A DNA stretch of 20,521 bases from JAYWFX01 sp043778575 (GTDB lineage: Bacteria > Patescibacteriota > JACMRA01): the NCBI GenBank assembly GCA_043778575.1, contig JAYWFX010000069.1, forward strand, positions 1 through 20,521, read 5' to 3'. Position 1 is the stretch's first letter. Each line of letters starts with the position of its first letter. Under the pieces are notes generated by a model that saw only the letters and a program-made list of their open reading frames with translations, was not told where the DNA came from and did no database searches. The translations under genes and the position numbers were made by a program. Shown piece after piece: positions 5,978 through 14,900 of this stretch.

Positions 5978-7291
5978 ATGTCTTTAAAAGCTACTGCTCT
6001 GTCTGGTTTTTTGTTTTTAATGCCAGTAGGGTTTACTGGATGGGCGATTTTCGCAAATCCAGGAGCAGCACAGGCTCAGATCGCATGTCCAGCATTCCAA
6101 GCTCCCACGATTTCGGGTATTACGCCCGATAGTGGAAATGTCTACCACTTCGAGTGGGCAGCAGGTGACAATGCTGATACTGTCCTAGGTCGAGCTGAGA
6201 AGTTTATGGAAACTGTTGGGGTACAATTCCCTAACAGTCTCTGGAAAATTGACGGAAATGTCAACAAGTGCACTCTGCACCTGACATTGATTTCGCTTGA
6301 CGGTCATAATTGTGCTGCGGGTCAAACCCCCGTCAATATTATCAATACGATTAAGACCGATATCAATATCCGTCAGCAGGTGCAAGTCAGTGTCAGAAAT
6401 CGGCAGGAACAGTTTCAGAATCAAAATCAGCAAGCAAATGCAGAAGCGAAAGCAAAAGCACTAGCTCAGGGGGGCTCATCTACTAATCAAATTTCAAGTA
6501 CGATCAAAAACGAATTTGGGATTAGTCAGAAGCTTGCTGATAGTATAGCACTAAATGCTACATCAAACTCCCAAGCCAACGGGAACGGCGCAAACAATGG
6601 GAATGGAAATGGTGGAAATGGCAACGGTGGGAACGCAAGCGTCAACGGTGTCCGCACTGGAGACGTAAACGTCTCAACTGTGTCTGGGGCTCAAGCCTCA
6701 GCACTGGGGTTAGGAAATGGCGGAAACGATATTTCGGGCAATTCAGCGAGTCTTCTCGCTCAGTCCGCAATTTCCAATGCCAATGCACTCACCGCAGCAA
6801 TGCAAAATATGGGTGGCAGTGATGCCATCTTGACAGTGCTGCGAAAAATCCCACGCCCCGTCTATGTAGACGGGAAGTTGATAGGAGGTGAATTCCTCCC
6901 CGTGACTGCCTCTTTCAAGGCTAAGGTGTCTGCTGCAATTGCAGCAAATGCCACGGTCGGGTCTGGGGGCTTCGGCTCCCAGACTAGTTGGGGAATCTCT
7001 GCTACATGGCAGAGCCCTACTGCCGTTAAATCGGAGTCGGTTGTACTCCTCTCAGGCTTAGCAGCCTGGGGTGGACATTCAGGATGGGTTGTAGGATACG
7101 ATGATAGCTTTTTCTTTAAAGCTCGTGAACTCTCACTCGGTGCCTCAGCTGAGGCAAAAGCTAGTGCAAAAGCACTAGCCAATTTAGTGGTAAATGTAAA
7201 CTCTGGAGGTGCATTTCCTGTCCCTCCTAGCGGTTACTACCCGCCAAACCCACAACCATCACTCCCCCCAAACATCTTCGTTCCTCGCTAA
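5978..7291 (+). CDS. Secreted Asn/Gly-rich protein of unknown function
   Basis: I do not recognise a family for this 437-residue protein. Residues ~8-33 form a signal peptide with a likely cleavage after AQA (33). The mature part has three cysteines (C37, C98, C112), then a Gln/Asn/Ala-rich segment (~143-165), and a low-complexity Asn/Gly tract (~200-220). A repeated AEAKAKALA-type motif occurs near 155-163 and again as AEAKASAKALAN near the end. The C-terminus is Pro-rich (PVPPSGYYPPNPQPSLPP). It is probably a wall-associated or released protein. The start is secure: GAGG (5968-5971) is 6 bp before ATG. The gene is visibly richer in G+C than its neighbours and lies directly beside the repeat element. 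An intrinsic terminator follows. Confidence 0.8.
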   Translation: MSLKATALSGFLFLMPVGFTGWAIFANPGAAQAQIACPAFQAPTISGITPDSGNVYHFEWAAGDNADTVLGRAEKFMETVGVQFPNSLWKIDGNVNKCTLHLTLISLDGHNCAAGQTPVNIINTIKTDINIRQQVQVSVRNRQEQFQNQNQQANAEAKAKALAQGGSSTNQISSTIKNEFGISQKLADSIALNATSNSQANGNGANNGNGNGGNGNGGNASVNGVRTGDVNVSTVSGAQASALGLGNGGNDISGNSASLLAQSAISNANALTAAMQNMGGSDAILTVLRKIPRPVYVDGKLIGGEFLPVTASFKAKVSAAIAANATVGSGGFGSQTSWGISATWQSPTAVKSESVVLLSGLAAWGGHSGWVVGYDDSFFFKARELSLGASAEAKASAKALANLVVNVNSGGAFPVPPSGYYPPNPQPSLPPNIFVPR

Positions 7292-7302
7292 GAGGAACCC
7301 TG

Positions 7303-7322
7303 ACGACTTGGGTTAAAGTCGT
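7303..7322 (+). other. Short perfect hairpin after the secreted-protein gene
   Basis: ACGACTT (7303-7309) pairs with AAGTCGT (7316-7322) around a 6-nt loop. No U-run follows, so it is more likely an RNA 3'-end stabilising structure than a terminator; the true terminator is 30 bp further on. Confidence 0.5.
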
Positions 7323-7350
7323 ACATGTTTGATAGTCTACTGTAACTCGG

Positions 7351-7381
7351 GGGAGTTAGCTTTATTGCTGACTCCCTTTTT
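7351..7381 (+). terminator. Intrinsic terminator
   Basis: GGGAGTTAGC (7351-7360) pairs with GCTGACTCCC (7367-7376) with one U-G wobble and a 6-nt loop, followed by five T (7377-7381). It ends the transcript of the secreted protein at 5978-7291 and separates it from the L,D-transpeptidase gene. It also argues against any start for that gene upstream of 7440. Confidence 0.85.
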
Positions 7382-7439
7382 CCTAAATATTTTTAGTTTA
7401 GCTTTTATACAAAATGAAAATTTAGCTAAGAATATAATT

Positions 7440-8264
7440 ATGTCATCAAACTTTGACTCACCAAATCGAAAGACTAACCCAAAAGAATCAGCGACGAAAC
7501 TTAAAAAAGATGGGAGTAGAGATAATGTTATGCCGCGTAGAGAATTTCTAAAAATGTTATGGTTTGCTGGGGTGGTAGCTACATCAGCTACACTTGCAGG
7601 AGCAATGGGCGTACATGCAAAAGAAGCTCCACGATTAGAAGGAGAAAAGATATTAGAGCTACATAATGTAAAGATAGTCGTGAGTCTTAGTAAAAATACC
7701 GTGACCATGATAGATTATTTTGGGGAGCAGTTTGAATTTAAAACTAGTCCCGCTTTACCGGGATACAAAACTCCAAAAGGTCACTACAAGGTATGGTGGG
7801 ATGTCTTTAACCTACCTAAATATCAGCAATATTGGAATATAGAAATGAATTATGGAGGTAAATATCTAGTTAGCGGGTTTGTACCTGTCATTCGATTAGT
7901 GAAAGACTCGGCTGGAAATTCTGTATATGATCCAGATACTGTAAAGAGTGGTAATTTACCTTTTGGTTTCCATGGCGTACCACGGAGTATGTCATATAGA
8001 GATAATCGAGCGAATTTTAGCGACGACCCAAATAGTAAACTATATCCTAGGGATGAAGTGCTTGGTGAGAGCCATGGATGCAAGAGATTAAACCAAAAAG
8101 ATATTCGAAGATTATTTTTAAAAATGCAGTTTGTGAATCTCATAAATCAGCAAGTTGATATGCACCCAAACCTAAATACTCCAATTTTAGTTACTATGCC
8201 AGACGGGACAACTAAGTTGGTTGCACGTAAACCAATTAGTGTAGACATTAATGTAGTTGATTAA
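7440..8264 (+). CDS. Tat-exported L,D-transpeptidase (YkuD family)
   Basis: This is a probable peptidoglycan cross-linking enzyme of the YkuD/ErfK family, working outside the membrane. An N-terminal region of ~30 polar residues leads to RREFLK (33-38), a twin-arginine motif, and a hydrophobic stretch ending at AMGVHA (~60), so export is probably by Tat. The catalytic domain starts near residue 79 (KIVVSLSKNTVTMIDYFG), then TPKGHYKVW (111-119), FGFHG (176-180, conserved His178) and SHGCKRL (211-217) with the catalytic Cys214. The residue after Cys is Lys, where Val or Ile is common. Start chosen at ATG 7440: an upstream extension of the frame would run through the terminator. A second ATG at 7530 directly precedes the RR motif. 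No SD is evident. Confidence 0.87.
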   Translation: MSSNFDSPNRKTNPKESATKLKKDGSRDNVMPRREFLKMLWFAGVVATSATLAGAMGVHAKEAPRLEGEKILELHNVKIVVSLSKNTVTMIDYFGEQFEFKTSPALPGYKTPKGHYKVWWDVFNLPKYQQYWNIEMNYGGKYLVSGFVPVIRLVKDSAGNSVYDPDTVKSGNLPFGFHGVPRSMSYRDNRANFSDDPNSKLYPRDEVLGESHGCKRLNQKDIRRLFLKMQFVNLINQQVDMHPNLNTPILVTMPDGTTKLVARKPISVDINVVD

Positions 8265-8281
8265 TCTAATTTTAGACAAAG

Positions 8282-8303
8282 AAAAAACTCCCATTTTGGG
8301 AGT
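8282..8303 (-). terminator. Intrinsic terminator of the minus-strand gene pair
   Basis: Read on the minus strand, ACTCCC (8303-8298) pairs with GGGAGT (8292-8287) around a 5-nt loop and is followed by a T-run (8287-8282). It lies 20 bp past the stop of the 140-residue gene. On the + strand the same hairpin lies 22 bp past the L,D-transpeptidase stop but lacks a T-run after it. Confidence 0.8.
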
Positions 8304-8322
8304 AGTACCTTGTGCGTGTTTA

Positions 8323-8745
8323 CTACAATCTTCGTAAAATTATACTTGTAGGTTTTACTGGAAAAGTGAGCGTCATCCCTAATGGAACTCTGTCTATTTT
8401 GAGAGGGATTTGGGGGGTGTTTCCATATCCAATATCTCCAGACCATTCAACTATATACGATCCCTCATATGCTATATCAAGTTTGATAGAAAATTGACCA
8501 TTAGCTTCTTGTTTTAGACCGCTTAAATCAATTGAAAAAACTGATTTATTTTGTTCTGGTGTTTTTGGGGCTACTTTGACTTGCTGCTGAACTAGAGAAT
8601 ATGTTTGACCGTTATCGCATACGATTGTTGTAGGTGTCTCTTTGAGTACGACACAACTGATTGCAGTTTGAGTGTTTGATGCAAATAGTTGTTCTGGTGT
8701 TGGTAAATTTAGTTGTTGTGCTTGTTCTGGTGTGATAGATGACAT
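8323..8745 (-). CDS. Hypothetical 140-residue beta-rich protein
   Basis: I recognise no family. There is no signal peptide. The first ~35 residues are polar with two Pro-Glu-Gln motifs (TPEQAQQL, TPEQLF), and two cysteines (C31 and C43) bracket a short segment. The second half alternates hydrophobic residues in a way that suggests a small beta-sandwich (FSIKLDIAYEGSYIVEWSG). It lies 23 bp downstream of the exported Pro-rich protein gene on the same strand and shares its terminator, so the two are probably one operon and may act together. The ATG is preceded by ACAATATAT with no SD. A link to the phage or envelope structure of the neighbour is possible but not shown. Confidence 0.65.
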   Translation of the reverse strand: MSSITPEQAQQLNLPTPEQLFASNTQTAISCVVLKETPTTIVCDNGQTYSLVQQQVKVAPKTPEQNKSVFSIDLSGLKQEANGQFSIKLDIAYEGSYIVEWSGDIGYGNTPQIPLKIDRVPLGMTLTFPVKPTSIILRRL

Positions 8746-8768
8746 ATATATTGTGATAGTTATTTTTT

Positions 8769-10205
8769 TTAAAATGGAAATTGAATCTGTGCTCTAATAC
8801 TCATCCCACCATCGATTGCTGATGGATCTGGATTATGACCTAGCCCTATTGAGTATAGAGTTCTATCTGGTACACCGCGATCAACCATTTGTCTAATTGA
8901 ATCTGGTAGGTTTGGATAGAGTAAATCACGGATTTTTCTTAGTTCATTTGGTGAAGAAATTTGAGCTCTCATCCCGTCGAAACTTTTTTGAATCACTGGA
9001 TACTGTATGAGAAAACTCTCCTGAGAATCAATGGTAGCTAGGCGATTTAGATCTGTTTGTGCTAATCTAAATCCTAGATTGTATCTCCGTATAATATCCC
9101 GCCTCTCAAGTCTGATAGATTCGAGACCGTTGGAGATTTGACTACTGGAAAGATTGGGTAACCTCATTAGTCCTTGTTCAATCAATCTTTGTGTAGATTG
9201 CTCTCTAGTGTTTCGAGATGGTTGTGTATTTAACTTTGATTGAAGTGTCCCCTCCAAAGATCCTACACTACCTCTTTGAACCTCTCTGAGATCATCAACA
9301 GTACCTGCTGTTTTTACTGGTCTCTGTGTTAGTCTTATTCTAAGGGCATCTCCTACTGATCGAAGTCCATCTTCTGCTTTGCGTGTGGCTAGAGCTCTTT
9401 GACCTACGTTTGTCAGGCTGTTAGCTAGCTGTTTGTCTGAGTCTAATCTCGCCATTTCTGCTTTGAGCTGGTCTACACTCATGTTTGTGTATTGGGACTC
9501 TGGGCTAGTGGTTTGCTGTCGGGCTTTTGTGTTCTCTGGGGCTTTTCTCAGTGATGCGTTGTGGGCTTCCATTGCGGCTGCACTTTCTCTTTGTGGTTGA
9601 GTGATTGTCGTCTGTGGTTGTTCAGCAGCTACTTTATCACGACGTAAGGTCTCAGGGGTTGGTAGTGGGACTGGTGCTTGTAGGATTCCACTTAGTTTTA
9701 CGGGTGGCTGTGATTGAGCTGGCTGTGCGGTTGGACTTATTATTTGAACTGGTGGTGTAGGGTCTGATGATTCTACCGATGTTTCAGGCTGACCAATCAA
9801 AGGTGGTGGAGCTATTTCTCCTGCTACTGGAACGGCTGTTTCTGTGATTACTGGGGCGGCTAAACTCGTGGATGAGGGTAATTCTGCGGAAGATGATTTA
9901 CTTGCAGGTGGTTCAGGATCAGTAACCTCTGTTTTGTTACTTGAGTTTTGAAGTTGTGTGATGGTTGGAAGTTGTGGTGCAGCAACTAAATTTGGTTGGG
10001 TTAGGACAGCTCTATTTTGATCTGCTCCAGACTTGTCAACTTGTGGTAACTCTGCAGCTATGACACTTGAAGATCCAAATTGTAATAGTGCAATCATGCT
10101 AGTCGCTAAACCGCCCAAAAAAAAAGGTAGTTTTTTCATTTGTCTCAAATTAAATCTTGGTGTTCGGTCTGGATTTCGTCCGTGAGAATTTGGTGTATCA
10201 AACAT
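8769..10205 (-). CDS. Exported Pro/Thr/Ser-rich protein of unknown function
   Basis: No family recognised (478 residues). A polar N-terminus is followed by KKLPFFLGGLATSMIALL and SSVIAAE, a signal peptide or anchor at ~24-52. If the ATG at 10139 (MKKLPFF) is the true start, the signal is of ordinary length. Residues ~55-215 are rich in Pro, Thr, Ser, Ala and Gln, a wall-spanning or linker-like segment without cysteines. Residues ~240-440 look alpha-helical with many Arg, Leu and Gln (for example DQLKAEMARLDSDKQLANSL). The end (MSIRAQIQFPF) is beta-like with a terminal Phe. First gene of the probable two-gene minus-strand operon. No SD is present; ACATAT precedes ATG. Confidence 0.7.
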   Translation of the reverse strand: MFDTPNSHGRNPDRTPRFNLRQMKKLPFFLGGLATSMIALLQFGSSSVIAAELPQVDKSGADQNRAVLTQPNLVAAPQLPTITQLQNSSNKTEVTDPEPPASKSSSAELPSSTSLAAPVITETAVPVAGEIAPPPLIGQPETSVESSDPTPPVQIISPTAQPAQSQPPVKLSGILQAPVPLPTPETLRRDKVAAEQPQTTITQPQRESAAAMEAHNASLRKAPENTKARQQTTSPESQYTNMSVDQLKAEMARLDSDKQLANSLTNVGQRALATRKAEDGLRSVGDALRIRLTQRPVKTAGTVDDLREVQRGSVGSLEGTLQSKLNTQPSRNTREQSTQRLIEQGLMRLPNLSSSQISNGLESIRLERRDIIRRYNLGFRLAQTDLNRLATIDSQESFLIQYPVIQKSFDGMRAQISSPNELRKIRDLLYPNLPDSIRQMVDRGVPDRTLYSIGLGHNPDPSAIDGGMSIRAQIQFPF

Positions 10206-10629
10206 ATATGTAATAAATAAAAGGTTTTTGCAGTGTACACGTGAACTTGAACTTTTTTGAGTAAAAGAATTGAGAGTGTGGCTTGCAGGATGTTAGTTCG
10301 CTTCATCTATCTTTAGGGATTTCCCCCTAGAGTTATAGACCGAACAGTGTATTGGATTGTGTTTTAATCAATCGTATCCACCTAGATCTTGATGCTATAA
10401 AAGCATATTCTTTGCGTCTCGTCAAGCTATAGTTTACCCACATATTTAGGGGGTGGTAGGCAAAGCCTAGTGGAGGTAGTAATAGAGAATCGCATGACAT
10501 TAAACTACGACCCCACCACTACATTGAGTCCCTTCATAAGGCATAAAAACTAGAAACACTATAAAAGCTCTCTATCTAGTAGTAACTGCGATACTAACAT
10601 AATTAGCCACAACAAATATCAGAAAATCT
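10206..10629. other. Intergenic stretch holding a diverged palindromic repeat
   Basis: No gene is seen. The stretch lies between divergent genes (minus-strand exported protein, plus-strand antitoxin). Besides the repeat at 10446-10550 it has an imperfect hairpin, CTTTAGGG (10311-10318) with CCCTAGAG (10325-10332). A short GCT/AGC stem lies near 10394-10404. Confidence 0.5.
10446..10550 (+). repeat. Diverged solo copy of the multi-palindrome repeat
   Basis: TAGGGGGTGGTAGGCAAAGCC aligns with TAGGGAGTACCGACAAAGTC of the copies at 5203 and 5763, followed by GGAGGTAGT, a ~20-nt loop and AAACTAC-CCC, then CCCTTCATAAGGCATAAAAAC in place of CCCCTAGATAGGGGCAATATAAAAAC. The stem around CAAAG is preserved as AGGCaaaGCCT with changed bases. 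The leftmost palindrome and the nuclease gene are absent. Confidence 0.65.
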
Positions 10630-10659
10630 TTGACAAATCCAAATACATTATCAATATAT
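10630..10659 (+). promoter_or_regulatory. Candidate promoter of the toxin-antitoxin pair
   Basis: TTGACA (10630-10635) is followed after 18 bp by ATATAT (10654-10659). Transcription would start about 20 bases before the antitoxin ATG. The -10 is AT-rich enough that its exact position is uncertain. Confidence 0.5.
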
Positions 10660-10686
10660 GTAGTAATTACAATTTAATACAAATAT

Positions 10687-10974
10687 ATGTCATCCACTAC
10701 CAAAATAGTCACTAAAAAAGTAAAAAAGACTGCAAAATATTCACAAATCCGAATCAATAAAACACCTGAGCTAGAAGAAATATTAGCATTTTTTAGGTCA
10801 GAGTATTATCTTTTTGACGACAACGATATCATAAAAGCTATAATTAGTAAAGAGTATAGTCAAAAGATTGAGAGATCTTTGGTAGATATAGTAAATCAAT
10901 CACGTAAATCTAGTGTTGTGTTTTCTGGTGAAGCACACGAGGCAATTAATTTTCTCAATGCTATAGATAAATAG
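10687..10974 (+). CDS. Probable antitoxin with a ribbon-helix-helix-like core
   Basis: The protein has 95 residues. A basic N-terminus (TKKVKKTAKY) is followed by a predicted short strand (SQIRI) and two helices (PELEEILAFFRSEY and DNDIIKAIISKEY). That order resembles ribbon-helix-helix DNA-binding antitoxins. The resemblance is structural impression rather than a motif match. The C-terminal ~35 residues would be the toxin-binding part. It is 6 bp upstream of a RelE/ParE-like gene on the same strand, the standard antitoxin-first order, so it probably both neutralises the toxin and represses the operon from the promoter at 10630. ATG is preceded by ACAAATAT with no SD. Confidence 0.7.
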   Translation: MSSTTKIVTKKVKKTAKYSQIRINKTPELEEILAFFRSEYYLFDDNDIIKAIISKEYSQKIERSLVDIVNQSRKSSVVFSGEAHEAINFLNAIDK

Positions 10975-10980
10975 AATTAT

Positions 10981-11280
10981 ATGACTTATCAGATAGTACT
11001 TAGGGAGTATTTTGTAAAAAAGTACACCAAAATAATCAAAAGAAATAAACCTCTGCAAGAAAAAATTAATAAAGTAATTTTAGAAATTTCAAACGATCCC
11101 ACTTCACCCAAACTAAAAACACATAAAATACTGCTTGGGAAAAATGATTTTTCGTATTCTTCTAGGGTTACTGGTGATATTAGAATTATCTGGGATTATG
11201 ATAAAAATGGTTGTGTTGAAATAATCGAATTACTTGACATTGGCGGTCATAGTGGGGGAAATAAAGTTTACAGAAATTAA
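10981..11280 (+). CDS. RelE/ParE-family toxin
   Basis: A 99-residue basic protein with the plan of the RelE/ParE superfamily. An N-terminal strand (YQIVLREYF) leads to a helical hairpin with many Lys (VKKYTKIIKRNKPLQEKINKV), then DPTSPKLKTHKILLGK. The conserved SSRVTGDIRIIWDYD strand pair follows, then IELLDIGGHSGGNKVY. It should act as a ribosome-dependent mRNA interferase (RelE branch) or a gyrase poison (ParE branch); the sequence alone does not decide. The Gly-Gly-His-Ser-Gly-Gly stretch near the end is longer than the usual LLxIGTHDEVY. It is translated with the antitoxin and lies tail to tail with the Nudix gene, 2 bp apart. Confidence 0.85.
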   Translation: MTYQIVLREYFVKKYTKIIKRNKPLQEKINKVILEISNDPTSPKLKTHKILLGKNDFSYSSRVTGDIRIIWDYDKNGCVEIIELLDIGGHSGGNKVYRN

Positions 11281-11282
11281 AT

Positions 11283-11819
11283 CTATACTCTGTTTTTGTG
11301 TTCTTTGAGCCACTGGCGGAACATTTTTACCACTTGGTCTTGACCTACTGCCAGGTATTCTGGGGGGTAATTTACTGATACACATCTGCATTCGTACTCT
11401 TGTTTGGTAGCATCTCTGTCTATAAAGAACCATTTTTTGGTTGGGTCGATTGGATAAAAAGGTTTTACGATGTAGAACATCTGGAGATTAGAGTAGTTAT
11501 CTGCAGGGTTTTGGTAAAATATCATCCCGAGAGGACACACAATTCTGGTCTGGATGCCAGTCTCTTCGGCAACTTCTCTGATTACAGCCTTTCCAATGTC
11601 TTCGTTGCGTTCTACTCGTCCTCCTGGGATTTGGATTCCACGGTTTGGCCTGCTGATTGACTTTATTACTACATAATAATCTTGACCTTGGTATTTGCAC
11701 CAGATGATCGCTCCTACTCTGAAGACATGCTTTATATAAAACTTTTTGGCGATGCTGGATGCGCCCGGCGGTAGTAAAACTGCAGATGGTGCAGGACTAC
11801 TGGGATTGACAATGGACAT
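11283..11819 (-). CDS. Nudix hydrolase
   Basis: A 178-residue Nudix-fold pyrophosphohydrolase. The Nudix box GX5EX7REUXEEXGU is complete: G67, E73, R81-E82, E85-E86 and G88-I89 (GRVERNEDIGKAVI then REVAEETGI). It binds divalent metal and cleaves a nucleoside diphosphate linked to another moiety; the substrate cannot be told. The first ~25 residues are Pro/Ser/Ala-rich and not part of the fold. The start is the first ATG, with a weak AGAG about 7 bp upstream. The gene ends 2 bp from the toxin stop on the other strand, with no room for a terminator between them. The transcripts may therefore overlap. Confidence 0.92.
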   Translation of the reverse strand: MSIVNPSSPAPSAVLLPPGASSIAKKFYIKHVFRVGAIIWCKYQGQDYYVVIKSISRPNRGIQIPGGRVERNEDIGKAVIREVAEETGIQTRIVCPLGMIFYQNPADNYSNLQMFYIVKPFYPIDPTKKWFFIDRDATKQEYECRCVSVNYPPEYLAVGQDQVVKMFRQWLKEHKNRV

Positions 11820-11949
11820 AATCTCTAGATTCTAATAAGGAAATAATACTATTAGGAAATCCAGATTTTCCACTTGTGTCAAGAGAAGCATCATTGAAAA
11901 CAGCTAAAAAGCAGGGGTTATAGCAGTAAAATGTGGACGAAAATAGTAA

Positions 11950-14900
11950 TTATTTAGCAAGAGCTGACCCAATGAATTCGCGATATATCTCGACCTTTTG
12001 ATTGTCTTTGATAGTGAAGGAGACCTTTATCAGGTATTTTTTGAGTGGGTTGAGATCCTTGTGTGAGATGGTCATATTGTTTTCGGCACCTTTGCTTTCA
12101 TCTTGGTATTCTCTATCACCATCGGTAATGACACTGGTTATTGGACTGGTTTGATCGCCGTCTACTTGGATGAGACAACTGCCAGATTCATTTTCACAAA
12201 TACTGACTTTTGGGAGTTTGGATGCTACAGTATATTGGTGTGTCAAGAGGGTGAAGTTGTTTTCCTGCAGGCTCAGTGTGTGTTTACCTAGCTCACTGCT
12301 GGTTTGTACGTAGCAGAATCCTCCCTGATAGTGACTTTTTAGTGTAAATGAACTGAGTCCAGCGTCTGTGTCTCTGGCAGTACAGTTTGAGCTTTTAAAC
12401 GCAAAAATATGAGGCAGATTAATGATGTTTGATTCTACAGTCTGAGTCTCCTCTTCGATATTTGCTGGGTCTACAGTGTATTTGATAGTAGATATGCTGG
12501 TTGAGTCTTGGGTGATGATATTTTGAGCGGAAACTACACCAAATTCATCCTTGTGGTTGTTTATATCGTTTGTACCGAGGAAAATATTGAGATTATTTGT
12601 ACGGTTGATAGATGAGCTACTAGCCTTTACATCAAAATCTAAATTTAAGAATCGTTGATTATTGTTTGTTTGGATGTCTCGAGTTGTCAGGTTGTTTGCC
12701 AAGACACTGATACTGCTCATGCCATTGCTGATTTGGCTGTCACGAAGTTTGCCATTGTATTTCCATTTGAGGGTAGATGACTCCACAGGTAGACCTTGGC
12801 GGTCGAGTAGGGGTGATGTCAACAATGTCATATCTATATCATTGTTTTGAGTGAATCGTAGCTGTGGTGTGAGTACAAATAGGTTATTGGCGTTTCCTGA
12901 TTTTTGATTGACGATTTTTGAGGTCATTTGATTCCCTATAATAAACTGCATAAGTAGCTGACTACTGTCACGATTTTCTAGTAAATCCCAATCAAAACTG
13001 CAGCTACGTGAGTCTGATCGCAGGTCATCTGCCAACTCGTTATTTTTACCTAAACTTCTAATCAGTCTGATTTTGCACTGGGTGTTTTCTATAAAGGTAT
13101 TCTGTTTGGTTTCAATTTGGATAGATTTATCACTGTTTATACTGCTTGGTAGGGGGGGTAGTACAAAGGTCTGACTCTCAGAGGTTACAGGAAAATCAAC
13201 ACGTTGGAGTTCAGCTTCATTTTTCATGAGTCTAGCGGTGAGTTTTTGCCCATCAATCATACTAGCTGGGATTACGATCTGTGCATACCCATGATCTACG
13301 CTGATATCCCCAAATGTCTTTATTAGCTGGTCATCTCGATACAGCTCAAGAGTATAGCCAAAACCATCAGTCAAATTATCAAAACTATCGGTGACTGGCC
13401 CAATAATCAAAGAGTTAGCCGTGAGTGCTTGGGCTGGAAATGTAGATAGATTGATACCTCCAAATGTCGTTGGTGAGTTTGGAGAAATGATTATTTGTTT
13501 GCTCTGATTGATCGAAGTAGGGATTTCAGGTGCGGAAAAACTCACCAGTGCGGATCCTGATTTGGTGAGTCTGCCTGCTTTGATTGATGTTTTGCAAACT
13601 CCCTTGTCGATTGATCCTGTTGCTAGTACTGGTGTGATAGTTCCAGTGTAGACACTCACAGCACAGTCTCCACTCGTTACTTGGTTATTGTCTTTATCGA
13701 CCAAACTACCGATACTCAGACTCATAGCCTCTCCAGCTTTTGTACCCTCGACTTTGATGTTTTCCCTGGCAAAGGCTACTGATTTATCGCTGAGGTTGAT
13801 TGGCAGCCATTCTGATTGGGAGCCGTCCTCTAGTTTGATAATCGATTGATAAACACCTCCTTTGTCTAAATATGAATAGGGAATTGAAAAACTCATACCA
13901 CCCTCACTCACTGATAAAAATTGATTATTGATGGAGGTGAGTTCTTGGAATGAATTGGTGAGTGTATGCCATAATCCAAGCGTTGCTTTTTTGCCATTTA
14001 GTGGTTTGTTTTCTGTGTCGTTGAGTCCTCTAACCTCTATATTTACTGGTTTATTTCTGATGATGTTACCGCTGATTGAACTACTAAAGAGAGTTTTACT
14101 TTTCTCAGTAAATGATATGTCAAGACTCATTTCGCTCTTGGCCAGCTTGATTTTGTATATACCGTTTCCCTGAGAGAGTTGTGATGCATCCAATATAGTC
14201 TGGCAATTCCTGTCTTCGTTGACGGCTGCGGTACTACTAGAAACTTTTTTGTCATTAAAATATATATCAAATATGCAAGGTAGTGAACTATTTGCTAGTT
14301 GGTTGAGATTGATTACTTTTTTAGCTACAATAGGTAAAATACCGTTGATGGAGCTTTTGTTAAATGGGGTTTCTAGGATGGTTTGTTCGCTCGGAATCAG
14401 TGTTTCTTGGTTTCCAGTAACGCTAAACCAGCTGATATCACTCTGAGCCTTTTCATCATTACTCATGTACAGTGCAGAATAGTCTCCCGCTGGCAAGTCC
14501 TTGAATTCTGCCTCACAAATCAAATGTATTTCGCCGTCAAAGTCACACTCTGATGAGGAAACTGGCTCTAGGTTTTTGCGGTTAGCTAGATATATTTTGC
14601 CAGAGTTTTTTTTTAGGCGAGGATTGGTTAGGGTGAGTTTGACTGTTTCTTTTGGCTGAAATGTAGATGCCATTGGCTGGAAAACTAAGCTTTCATTTTC
14701 GCTTTTTGTTTGGGAGATTTGAGTCGTCAAAAAATTACTATTTCCATTTTGATTTCCATTTTGATTGGTATAACTAATTTGGGATACTATATTTAGGTTA
14801 TCGATAGAATTTTTGGTTAAAACCGTGTCAATAATATATTCACTTTGACCGCTGGATGATATGCTAGGGAGACTAATATTTTTTTCGTTAGATAGGATGG

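Noticed and set aside
7433..7438. Perfect TATAAT just before the L,D-transpeptidase ATG
   Set aside because: It ends one base before the ATG, so transcription would start inside the gene; no -35 box fits it.
7329..7439. Upstream extension of the L,D-transpeptidase frame
   Set aside because: The extension contains a strong intrinsic terminator (7351-7381) and would place a hydrophobic stretch ahead of the Tat signal.
11854..11882. TTGACA on the minus strand upstream of the Nudix gene as a promoter
   Set aside because: No acceptable -10 lies 16-19 bp downstream; the nearest TAGTAT is 25 bp away.
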